Positions 51,762 to 59,465 of a stretch of DNA of 64,000 nucleotides are shown here, piece after piece. The notes beneath the pieces are model-generated. The model saw only the letters and a list, made by a program, of their open reading frames with translations, was not told the origin of the DNA and searched no databases. The translations under genes and the position numbers were made by a program. Position 1 is the first letter of the stretch; every line of letters starts with the position of its first letter. Source of the DNA: GCA-2733415 sp965178635 (lineage in GTDB: Bacteria; Bacteroidota; Bacteroidia; Flavobacteriales; Flavobacteriaceae); NCBI GenBank assembly GCA_965178635.1, contig CBCXVT010000008.1, forward strand, positions 1 through 64,000, written 5' to 3'.

Positions 51762-52765
51762 GCGCCTTGTTTATAGTTCTTAGCTATTTCAAAAACACTA
51801 TCGGCTATAGGTAAATATTGAAAATTTAGTGTGCTTTTTAATTTAGAATTATCGTAATGTAATTGTTTAAAAGCAGAATTGACATTCGCTTTAAAAAGAC
51901 TTCTTTTACTTCCAGTGAACAAACTCCTTATTTTATCTAATTGTGAGTACACTAACAATTGCCAACGTTGTATTTCTTTTAAGTGTTTCTTGCCACCTAT
52001 TGAATCTGTTATAATTCTTAGTAATTTTTTGTACGCTATATTTTCGGAAACAACTATAAATTGCTCGTTTACAACTTCTGAATTTGTAAGAGCAACCATT
52101 GCTTTAACAACATCATTCACATCAACAATACCTACTGAACCAGTTGTGAAATAATGAAATCCGTTTGCTGCCTTCTTGAAAATCTCTCCTGTACCAGAGG
52201 TCCAAAACCCAGAACCCAATATAACACCTGGATTTACGATAACAACATCTAAACCTTCTTGAGTGCCTCGCCACACTTCCAATTCAGCATCGTATTTTGT
52301 AATAGCATAAATATTATTTTTGTTGTTTTCAGGATTCCATGGCGTAGTTTCATTAATTAGAGCATTAACATCTTCACCTAAAGTAGCTATGGAACTCACA
52401 TGACACAATTTTGCAACCTTATGACTCAAACACAAGTTTACAATATTTGCAGTTCCCACAACATTAACGTCTCTTGACGTTTTATAATCTTTAGGATTAA
52501 AAGACAAATTAGCCGCGCAATGATACACTTGACTTATACCTTTAAACGCTATATCTAAAGCAGGAACATCTGTGACATTAGCTTCAACCCAGTCTATTGT
52601 ATTAAATAAATCATCTGGTGTATCTGAATAATATGAGAATATTTTTTTTGTGTGTTCCATTTTTTCTTTTGCCCTATAAATAGCCCTAACTCTTTTTTGC
52701 TGAACTGCTAACTTATATAACAAATGTGCACCCAATAACCCTGTTCCTCCTGTGACTAAAATCAT
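51758..52765 (-). CDS. NAD-dependent epimerase/dehydratase family protein
   Basis: 335 residues, extended short-chain dehydrogenase. MILVTGGTGLLGAHLLYKLA binds the dinucleotide; HVSSIATLG and YAITKYDAELEVWRG place the catalytic Ser, Tyr and Lys; VNPGVILGSGFW follows. It resembles dihydroflavonol-4-reductase-like members common in flavobacteria, where the substrate is unknown. Divergent from tyrS (61 bp), convergent with the GH3 gene. Confidence 0.9.
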   Translation of the reverse strand: MILVTGGTGLLGAHLLYKLAVQQKRVRAIYRAKEKMEHTKKIFSYYSDTPDDLFNTIDWVEANVTDVPALDIAFKGISQVYHCAANLSFNPKDYKTSRDVNVVGTANIVNLCLSHKVAKLCHVSSIATLGEDVNALINETTPWNPENNKNNIYAITKYDAELEVWRGTQEGLDVVIVNPGVILGSGFWTSGTGEIFKKAANGFHYFTTGSVGIVDVNDVVKAMVALTNSEVVNEQFIVVSENIAYKKLLRIITDSIGGKKHLKEIQRWQLLVYSQLDKIRSLFTGSKRSLFKANVNSAFKQLHYDNSKLKSTLNFQYLPIADSVFEIAKNYKQGA

Positions 52766-52799
52766 AAGACCAAATTAGTCTTTTTTCATTTTATACAAT

Positions 52800-52807
52800 T
52801 ATATTTG
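52800..52807 (+). promoter_or_regulatory. -7 box of tyrS
   Basis: TATATTTG, matching TAnnTTTG, 19 bp before the tyrS ATG; implies a short leader. Confidence 0.6.
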
Positions 52808-52826
52808 TGTAAATTTTAGTAGAAAC

Positions 52827-54119
52827 ATGATGAATTTTGTAGAAGAATTACGCTGGAGAGGCATGCTCCATGATATAATGCCAGAAACTGAGGAATTACT
52901 TTTAAAAGAATCTACAGCTGGTTATATTGGTTTTGATCCAACAGGTGAATCTCTTCACATTGGTAGTTTGGTACAAATCATCATTTTAATGCATTTTCAA
53001 AAAGCTGGTCACACGCCTATTGCATTGGTTGGAGGTGCTACTGGAATGATTGGTGATCCATCTGGGAAATCTGCTGAACGTAATTTATTAAACGAAGAAA
53101 TTTTAGCTAAAAATATCGCTGGAATTAGAGGTCAACTAGAACGTTTTATCGATTTTAATTCTGATATCTCTAATAAAGCAGAATTGGTAAATAACTACGA
53201 TTGGATGAAAGATTATTCATTCATCGATTTTGCACGTGATATCGGTAAACACATTACTGTCAACTACATGATGGCAAAGGATTCTGTAAAAAAACGTTTA
53301 AGTGCAGAATCAAAAGTTGGGATGTCATTTACCGAATTTACATACCAATTGTTTCAAGGTTACGATTTCTTGCACTTGTTTAGAGAAAAGAATTGCAAAA
53401 TTCAAATGGGTGGTTCAGATCAATGGGGTAACATTACTACTGGTACAGAATTAGTACGACGTGTTGCAGGCGGAAAAGCATATGCAATGACCTGCCCTTT
53501 AATCACTAAAGCTGACGGTACAAAATTCGGAAAAACTGAAGGTGGAAATGTATGGTTAGACAGACACAGAACTTCACCATATAAATTTTACCAATATTGG
53601 TTAAACGCTTCTGATGAAGATGCTGAAAAATATATTAAAATTTTCACATTCTTAGATAAAAAAACTATTGACACTTTAACTACTGAACATAAAGAAACGC
53701 CGCATTTAAGGCTACTACAAAAGAAAGTTGCAGAAGAAGTTACTACTATGGTACATTCTAAAGAAGATTTAGATAGCGCTATAAAAGCTTCTAATATCTT
53801 ATTTGGAAAATCAACTTCTGAAGACTTAATGACTTTAGACGAACAAACATTTCTTGATGTTTTTGATGGCGTTACTCAAGCTGAAGTATCAAGAGAAGAT
53901 ATTGATAACGGTTTAGATATGATTGGTGCTTTAGCCGCAAAAACTGGGTTTTTAAAATCTAATGGTGATGCTAGACGTGCTTTAAAAGAAAATGCTATTT
54001 CTGTAAATAAAGAAAAGGTTAAAGAAGATTATAGTATTACTGCTAAAGATTTAATCAATAACAAGTTTGTGTTGCTACAGCGCGGAAAGAAAAACTACTA
54101 CGTTGTTACAGTAAAATAA
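52827..54119 (+). CDS. tyrS: Tyrosyl-tRNA synthetase
   Basis: 430 residues, class I synthetase. HIGS (44-47) after FDPTGESL; tyrosine-binding TYQLFQGYDFLHLF and QMGGSDQWGNITTGTEL; the KMSKS-equivalent KFGKT (about 233-237) as usual for bacterial TyrRS. A C-terminal S4 RNA-binding domain covers about 360-428 (FLKSNGDARRALKENAISVN). Two consecutive ATG codons at the start (52827 and 52830); either may be used. Ended by a long hairpin at 54150-54182. Confidence 0.97.
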   Translation: MMNFVEELRWRGMLHDIMPETEELLLKESTAGYIGFDPTGESLHIGSLVQIIILMHFQKAGHTPIALVGGATGMIGDPSGKSAERNLLNEEILAKNIAGIRGQLERFIDFNSDISNKAELVNNYDWMKDYSFIDFARDIGKHITVNYMMAKDSVKKRLSAESKVGMSFTEFTYQLFQGYDFLHLFREKNCKIQMGGSDQWGNITTGTELVRRVAGGKAYAMTCPLITKADGTKFGKTEGGNVWLDRHRTSPYKFYQYWLNASDEDAEKYIKIFTFLDKKTIDTLTTEHKETPHLRLLQKKVAEEVTTMVHSKEDLDSAIKASNILFGKSTSEDLMTLDEQTFLDVFDGVTQAEVSREDIDNGLDMIGALAAKTGFLKSNGDARRALKENAISVNKEKVKEDYSITAKDLINNKFVLLQRGKKNYYVVTVK

Positions 54120-54149
54120 TAGTTCTCAAACAAATACTTAAAACATAAA

Positions 54150-54182
54150 AAAAGCCCAAAACAAAATTTGTTTTGGGCTTTT
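54150..54182 (+). terminator. Intrinsic terminator of tyrS
   Basis: AAAAGCCCAAAACAAA (54150-54165) and TTTGTTTTGGGCTTTT (54167-54182) are exact reverse complements; the GC-rich GCCC/GGGC part with a T-rich 3' arm forms the terminator. Confidence 0.85.
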
Positions 54183-54286
54183 AAACTAACTAACTTTATG
54201 AAAAAAGTATTCCCTTTTCACACTATATAAGACGTAATAATCTATAATTTATTACACTTGAATCAAAACTTTAACATTTTTAACAT

Positions 54287-55264
54287 TCACAAAACCATCA
54301 AGTTACAACCGCGAATATCTGAATTATCAAACCTACCGATAACTTCAAAATCTTCATTTAGCGATTTTCTCCCTAAATCTTGAGTTGCGATAAACGAACA
54401 TGAATTGATGTTTGCTAAGTCAATCACATTCAAACCTCCAGTTTTTCCTGATACCTGAATACTTAATGGATCCTCAGTATCTCTGGTTAACACTTTCATC
54501 CAAGGTGGACAATTGAAAACACCGTTCCCTTTAGAGTAGGCCTGTGATAATAATTCTGTCATTCCGTATTCAGAGTGAATTTCAGAAACTCCAAATCCGT
54601 TTTTAAGTTCTTGGTGTAATTCAGCTCTAATAAGTTCTTTTCTTCTCCCTTTCATACCTCCAGTTTCCATTACAATTGCATGTGATAAGTCAAACTGATG
54701 GTATTCAATTAAGTCTAACAACGCGAAAGACACACCTATAAGCAATACTTTTTGCCCTGCGTTATCAAGCGCAATTAACTTCTGTTTTATATCTTCCAAA
54801 TTATTCAAATAAAATCCACTATCTATATGATTTGATTTCTGGATTAAATCATCCACCATATAAATTAATGATGAGCCTTCACGCTCTAGATATGATGGCA
54901 ATAAGGCTAGCACGACATAATCTTCAATATCACCGTAAAAATATTCAAAGCCACTCAAATAACTGTTTTCATATACTGAAACATCAGTTACCATATGTTT
55001 ACTGGTCACAGACCCTGTGGTTCCGGAACTTGTAAAAACAACTTTTACGTCTTCATCAGAAGATAAAATTGATTTACTTTTAAAAAACTCAATTGGCAAA
55101 AATGGAATGTCAGAAATTGTTTTCACATCACTTGGATGCCTATATAGTAAATCACAAAACGAACGATATACTTTGTTGTTCTCAAACTGAAATTGAAATA
55201 CTTGTAGTGCCAAGGAAGTAAACTCCTCGTCTGTAGTGATTTTAAAAATTTCTTCTTGAAGCAT
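54287..55264 (-). CDS. LuxE-like acyl-protein synthetase family protein
   Basis: 325 residues from ATG 55264 (MLQEEIFKITTDEEF). A frame extension to ATG 55303 reads through the serS terminator and is rejected. SISDIPFLPIEFFKS-type start, the AMP-binding motif VFTSSGTTGSVTSKH, SLIYMVDDLI, ETGGMKGRRKELIR and EYGMTELLSQAY are typical of the LuxE acyl-protein synthetase group, an offshoot of adenylate-forming enzymes. It probably activates a carboxylic acid for transfer to a protein or polymer; the acceptor is unknown. No luxCD-like gene is in the window. Downstream of serS on the same strand. Confidence 0.82.
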   Translation of the reverse strand: MLQEEIFKITTDEEFTSLALQVFQFQFENNKVYRSFCDLLYRHPSDVKTISDIPFLPIEFFKSKSILSSDEDVKVVFTSSGTTGSVTSKHMVTDVSVYENSYLSGFEYFYGDIEDYVVLALLPSYLEREGSSLIYMVDDLIQKSNHIDSGFYLNNLEDIKQKLIALDNAGQKVLLIGVSFALLDLIEYHQFDLSHAIVMETGGMKGRRKELIRAELHQELKNGFGVSEIHSEYGMTELLSQAYSKGNGVFNCPPWMKVLTRDTEDPLSIQVSGKTGGLNVIDLANINSCSFIATQDLGRKSLNEDFEVIGRFDNSDIRGCNLMVL

Positions 55265-55277
55265 ATTCAAAAGTAGC

Positions 55278-55311
55278 AAAAAAAAGCATGCTGAAATAAG
55301 CATGCTTTTTT
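55278..55311 (-). terminator. Intrinsic terminator of serS
   Basis: AAAAAGCATGCT (55281-55292) / AGCATGCTTTTT (55299-55310), 6-nt loop, T run on the minus strand at the low-coordinate side. It separates serS from the LuxE-like gene. Confidence 0.8.
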
Positions 55312-55327
55312 AGTGTATTTATTTATC

Positions 55328-56599
55328 TTAATTAATAATATCGAATCCGGTATATTTCACTAAGCATTCAGGTATTTTAATGCCTTCAGGCGTTTGGTAG
55401 TTTTCTAATATTCCTGCCAAAACACGTGGTAATGCTAATGCGCTTCCATTTAATGTATGTGCTAAATGCTTTTTATTATTAGCATCTTTATAACGCAATT
55501 TCAACCTGTTAGCTTGATAGTTTTCAAAATTAGACGCTGAACTGATTTCCAACCAACGGTCTTGTGCTGTAGAAAATAATTCAAAATCGTAAGTCATGGC
55601 AGCAACAAATCCAGTATCACCGCCGCATAAACGTAAAATTCTATATGGTAATTTTAAATCTGCTAAAATATCTTTTATATGATCTACCATTCCATCTAAA
55701 GCTTCATAAGATTTATCTGGATGCTCAAAACGTACTATTTCAACTTTATCAAACTGATGTAATCTGTTCAGCCCTCTAACATGTGCACCATAACTACCTG
55801 CTTCTCTTCTAAAACAAGGTGTATATGCTGTATAACATATTGGGAAATCTTTTTCTGAAATCAACTCATCTCTTAGAATATTTGTCACAGGAACCTCTCC
55901 AGTAGGAATCAAATACAAATCATCTTGAGCATCATGATACATTTGTCCTTCTTTATCTGGTAATTGCCCAGTTGCAGTTGCTGAAGCTTCATTCACCAAA
56001 TGTGGTACCTGAACTTCAGTATAACCTGCATCTGTATTTTTATCTAAAAAGTATGAAATCAATGCACGTTGTAATCGTGCGCCTTTTCCTTTGTATACAG
56101 GAAAACCAGCACCTGATATTTTATTCCCTAACTCAAAGTCAATAATGTCATATTTCTTTGCCAACTCCCAGTGAGGTAAAGCCCCTTCATGTAAAGTTGG
56201 TATTTCTCCGGCTGCAAATACTTCTTCGTTATCAGTTTCACTATTTCCTGCCTTCACTAATTCATGTGGTACATTTGGGATAGTGTATAATAAATCACTT
56301 AAAGATTTCTGAACCTCATTAACAACTTCTGTTAGCGCTTTTGTTTTTTCTTTAAGCTGAACTGTTTTTTCTTTTAACAGATTTGCTTTTTGAGTCTCCC
56401 CACTCTTAAACAACATTCCAATTTCTTTGGACAATTTATTCAATTCAGCTTGTGTATTATCGAATAACACTTGAGTGCTTCTTCTTTTATCATCTAAAGC
56501 TATTACCTCTTTTAAAATTGGAGCGGCATCAAAATTTCTTTTTTTCAGACCTTCTACAATTAAGTCGGTATTTTCCTTAATAAACTGTACTTGTAACAT
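55328..56599 (-). CDS. serS: Seryl-tRNA synthetase
   Basis: 423 residues, class II synthetase. The N-terminal 110 residues form the long antiparallel coiled-coil arm that grips the tRNA-Ser variable loop (DKRRSTQVLFDNTQAELNKL). Motif 2 is CFRREAGSYGAHVRGLNRLHQF and motif 3 GSALALPRVLAGILEN (read in parts). VEIVRFEHPDKSYE and LPYRILRLCGGDTGF are also typical. Length is normal. It has its own promoter (-7 box at 56621-56628) and terminator. Confidence 0.97.
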   Translation of the reverse strand: MLQVQFIKENTDLIVEGLKKRNFDAAPILKEVIALDDKRRSTQVLFDNTQAELNKLSKEIGMLFKSGETQKANLLKEKTVQLKEKTKALTEVVNEVQKSLSDLLYTIPNVPHELVKAGNSETDNEEVFAAGEIPTLHEGALPHWELAKKYDIIDFELGNKISGAGFPVYKGKGARLQRALISYFLDKNTDAGYTEVQVPHLVNEASATATGQLPDKEGQMYHDAQDDLYLIPTGEVPVTNILRDELISEKDFPICYTAYTPCFRREAGSYGAHVRGLNRLHQFDKVEIVRFEHPDKSYEALDGMVDHIKDILADLKLPYRILRLCGGDTGFVAAMTYDFELFSTAQDRWLEISSASNFENYQANRLKLRYKDANNKKHLAHTLNGSALALPRVLAGILENYQTPEGIKIPECLVKYTGFDIIN

Positions 56600-56620
56600 T
56601 GTTAATTATTTTTAGAAAGG

Positions 56621-56628
56621 CAAAAGTA
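56621..56628 (-). promoter_or_regulatory. -7 box of serS
   Basis: TACTTTTG on the minus strand, matching TAnnTTTG, 21 bp upstream of the serS ATG. Confidence 0.6.
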
Positions 56629-56650
56629 CATATTTTGCTTTTTATATATA

Positions 56651-56680
56651 AAAAAAACCTCTCAAAAATGAGAGGCTTTC
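56651..56680 (-). terminator. Intrinsic terminator of the universal stress protein gene
   Basis: On the minus strand CCTCTC (56675-56670) pairs with GAGAGG (56663-56658), loop ATTTTT, flanked by AG/TT wobble pairs and followed by a run of T residues (56657-56651). Confidence 0.75.
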
Positions 56681-56699
56681 AAATCTAGTGAAAGTTCAC

Positions 56700-57524
56700 T
56701 TATATTTTAAAAGTAACCACTGGTCTTTTTGCGTGATTTACTAAATCTTCACTTATACTTCCATTAAAGAAGTGAGACAACCCTTTTCTACCATGAGTAC
56801 TCATTGAAATAATATCAGCATTAATAGAGTTTCCGAAATTTAAAATTCCTTTTTCTATACTAACATCATTATAAATATTTAATGTATAATTATCTAACTT
56901 CACACCTTCTAAAAACGCATTCATACGTTTTTCTGCTTCTCCAGTAGTCACAAAACTTGACGGCGTATTCACCATTAACAAATGCATTTTAGCGTTCGAT
57001 TTAGTAGCAAATTCAATAGCTTTTAAGAATGATGCTTTATACTCTGAAGTAAATTCACAAGCAAAAACAAAGTCATTAATCTTGAAGTTTTCATCTTCTC
57101 TTTTGATAACTAAAACTGGCACATCTGAAGTTCTTACTACTTTTTCTGTGTTTGATCCAATTACCATTTCTTTAAATCCAGAAGCCCCTCTTGACCCCAT
57201 GACAATTAAATCAATATCTTTACCATGAGCAGTATCAATGATACCTTCAAACGCTGTGCTATTTTGAATACCTTCATGAACATCTACTCCTGATAAATAG
57301 TCTTTATCAAGAAACGCTTCAAATTTTTGATGCGCCATTTTCATGAAAAACATAGCTCCCGGAAGCTCACTTGTTTCAATCATAGGGTCAACCATATCAA
57401 ATGGTAACTCTAATAAATGAAGTACATGTAATTCACTATTATACTTTTTTGCTAATTGCGCAGCTACTTTTAAAGCAGATTCTGAACCTGAAGAGAAATC
57501 AGTAGGGACTAATATTTTTTTCAT
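56700..57524 (-). CDS. Universal stress protein (tandem UspA domains)
   Basis: 274 residues with two UspA domains (about 1-145 and 150-274). The first starts KKILVPTDFSSGSESAL and has the ATP-binding G-x2-G-x9-G-S motif in MGSRGASGFKEMVIGSNTEKVV (read in parts). The second ends with MSTHGRKGLSHFFNGSISEDL, a similar motif. Tandem Usp proteins of this kind are numerous in Bacteroidota and are linked to stress or starvation survival. Divergent from the rimP operon, 180 bp between the starts. Confidence 0.92.
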   Translation of the reverse strand: MKKILVPTDFSSGSESALKVAAQLAKKYNSELHVLHLLELPFDMVDPMIETSELPGAMFFMKMAHQKFEAFLDKDYLSGVDVHEGIQNSTAFEGIIDTAHGKDIDLIVMGSRGASGFKEMVIGSNTEKVVRTSDVPVLVIKREDENFKINDFVFACEFTSEYKASFLKAIEFATKSNAKMHLLMVNTPSSFVTTGEAEKRMNAFLEGVKLDNYTLNIYNDVSIEKGILNFGNSINADIISMSTHGRKGLSHFFNGSISEDLVNHAKRPVVTFKI

Positions 57525-57627
57525 ATTAAATTTTAAAGATTAGTAGTTTATTATGATATAAATATACAAAAATTAGTCTAATTCACAGACTAAAAATATT
57601 TTGTTTTTATTGTTCTAAAAAAAGATG

Positions 57628-57635
57628 TATATTTG
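57628..57635 (+). promoter_or_regulatory. -7 box of the rimP-nusA-infB operon
   Basis: TATATTTG, matching TAnnTTTG, 69 bp before the rimP ATG. It gives a leader of about 60 nt that contains the hairpin at 57667-57691. A TTTTG at 57599-57603 is 24 nt upstream, a little far for the -33 element. Confidence 0.65.
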
Positions 57636-57666
57636 CCTCGCATTTTTTATGTAAAATATGATAAAT

Positions 57667-57691
57667 GAGGGGACAGATGTCCCCTCTTTTT
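57667..57691 (+). promoter_or_regulatory. Leader hairpin with T run upstream of rimP (possible attenuator)
   Basis: GAGGGGACA (57667-57675) and TGTCCCCTC (57678-57686) form a GC-rich stem followed directly by TTTTT (57687-57691), an intrinsic terminator by structure. It lies downstream of the only visible promoter and ends 13 nt before the rimP ATG. The neighbouring upstream gene is divergent, so the hairpin cannot end another gene. It may control read-through into rimP-nusA-infB or mask the rimP start. Confidence 0.75.
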
Positions 57692-57704
57692 ATAACCAAT
57701 TACA

Positions 57705-58169
57705 ATGTTTAAAGAAAAGGTTACTCAATTATTACACGCTGGACTCGAAGAAAAACAAGATTTATTTTTAATCGATTTTTCTGTAGATGCTGGTAATAAA
57801 ATAAATGTAGTTATTGATGGTGACAACGGTGTAACTGTTCAAGACTGCATCTTTATCAGTCGCGCTATAGAAAACAATCTAGATCGTGATGAACATGAAT
57901 TTTCTATAGATGTTACGTCTTGTGGTGCTACTAGCCCATTAACAATTACAAGACAATACACCAAAAACATTGGTAGGGAATTAGAGGTTAAACTCGTTTC
58001 AAGTAAAAACATTGAAGGGGAATTAACCAAAGTTGACGAAAATAAAATAACTTTAGAGTGGGACGCTCGCGAACCTAAACCAGTAGGTAAAGGAAAAGTA
58101 ACCGTTCATAAAGTAGAAGAAATAGCTTTCAGCGATATTGTTGAAGCAAAAGTGATGATAAAATTTTAA
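57705..58169 (+). CDS. rimP: Ribosome maturation factor RimP
   Basis: 154 residues. N-terminal alpha/beta domain (about 1-80) with INVVIDGDNGVTVQDCIFISRAIE and the DEHEFSIDVTSCGATSPLT strand; C-terminal SH3-like small-barrel domain (about 85-154). Needed for assembly of the 30S subunit. First gene of rimP-nusA-infB; nusA starts 13 bp after its stop. Confidence 0.93.
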   Translation: MFKEKVTQLLHAGLEEKQDLFLIDFSVDAGNKINVVIDGDNGVTVQDCIFISRAIENNLDRDEHEFSIDVTSCGATSPLTITRQYTKNIGRELEVKLVSSKNIEGELTKVDENKITLEWDAREPKPVGKGKVTVHKVEEIAFSDIVEAKVMIKF

Positions 58170-58182
58170 TTAAATAAATGTT

Positions 58183-59415
58183 ATGGAAAACATTGCATTA
58201 ATAGAGTCTTTTTCTGAGTTTAAGGATGACAAAATGATTGATCGTGTTACATTAATGGCGATCTTAGAGGATGTATTCAGAAATGCTTTAAAAAAGAAAT
58301 TTGGAGATGATGATAACTTTGATATCATTATTAATCCTGATAAAGGTGATTTAGAAATCTGGAGAAACAGGATTGTTGTTGCAGATGGAGAAGTTGAAGA
58401 ACCTAATCAGGAAATTTCATTAGCTGAAGCTCGAAAAATTGAGCCAGATTTTGAAGTTGGTGAAGATGTATCTGAAGAAGTAAAATTAATCGACTTAGGA
58501 AGACGATCAATTTTAGCATTAAGACAAAACTTAATTTCTAAAATACACGAACACGACAATACAAATATCTACAAACAATTTAAAGATTTAATTGGAGATA
58601 TTTACACTGCAGAAGTGCACCATATTCGTCACAGAGCAATCATTTTAGTAGATGATGAAGGTAACGAAATGATACTCCCTAAAGAAAACCAAATTCCATC
58701 TGATTTTTTCAGAAAAGGTGAAAACGTAAGAGCTATTATTGAAAGCGTAGAGTTAAAAGGAAATAAACCTTCAATTGTACTTTCAAGAACGTCACCACGT
58801 TTCTTAGAAAAATTATTTGAACAAGAAATACCAGAAGTATTTGACGGTTTAATTAATGTTAAGAAAGTAGTTAGAATTCCAGGTGAAAAAGCAAAAGTAG
58901 CTGTAGATTCTTACGATGATAGAATTGACCCTGTTGGAGCTTGTGTTGGTATGAAAGGTGCTAGAATTCATGGAATTGTTCGTGAGTTAGGTAATGAAAA
59001 CATTGATGTTATCAATTATACTGAAAATCCACAATTATTAATTACTAGAGCATTGAGCCCTGCACGTGTTACTTCTGTTAAAATTGACGAAGAAAACAAC
59101 AAAGCAGAAGTAATGCTAAGACCTGAAGAGGTTTCAAAAGCAATTGGTAGAGGTGGTCAAAACATCAGATTAGCTGGACGATTAACTGGATACGAAATTG
59201 ACGTATTTAGAGAAGGTGTTGAAGAAGATGTTGAATTATCAGAATTCTCAGATGAAATAGAAGGATGGGTAATTGCAGAATTTTCAAAAGTTGGTTTAGA
59301 TACTGCAAGAAGTATTCTTGACCGTGATGTAGACGACTTAATCAAAAGAACAGATTTAGAAGAAGAAACTGTTCTTGACGTTATCAGAATATTAAAAGAA
59401 GAATTTGAAGACTAA
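58183..59415 (+). CDS. nusA: Transcription termination/antitermination factor NusA
   Basis: 410 residues. N-terminal RNA-polymerase-binding domain (about 1-130), S1 domain (about 135-200, GDIYTAEVHHIRHRAIILVDD), then two KH domains (about 205-385) with DPVGACVGMKGARIHGIVRELGNENIDV (read in parts) and the second GRGGQNIRLA loop. Ends in an acidic helical tail with DLIKRTDLEEETVLDVIRILKEEFED-type sequence, without the pair of AR repeats found in gamma-proteobacteria. It acts on pausing and hairpin termination, which is relevant to the hairpin in its own operon leader. Confidence 0.96.
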   Translation: MENIALIESFSEFKDDKMIDRVTLMAILEDVFRNALKKKFGDDDNFDIIINPDKGDLEIWRNRIVVADGEVEEPNQEISLAEARKIEPDFEVGEDVSEEVKLIDLGRRSILALRQNLISKIHEHDNTNIYKQFKDLIGDIYTAEVHHIRHRAIILVDDEGNEMILPKENQIPSDFFRKGENVRAIIESVELKGNKPSIVLSRTSPRFLEKLFEQEIPEVFDGLINVKKVVRIPGEKAKVAVDSYDDRIDPVGACVGMKGARIHGIVRELGNENIDVINYTENPQLLITRALSPARVTSVKIDEENNKAEVMLRPEEVSKAIGRGGQNIRLAGRLTGYEIDVFREGVEEDVELSEFSDEIEGWVIAEFSKVGLDTARSILDRDVDDLIKRTDLEEETVLDVIRILKEEFED

Positions 59416-59465
59416 TTAAACACTAGTATTCAAATAAAAATAAAAGTTGAGGTAAATAAAGTTAT

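Noticed and set aside
55265..55303. Extension of the LuxE-like protein to ATG 55303
   Set aside because: The extra codons are the stem of the serS terminator.
57658..57770. Short ATG-started frame through the rimP leader hairpin as a gene
   Set aside because: It overlaps rimP out of frame, has no recognisable product, and is better treated as a possible regulatory frame at most.
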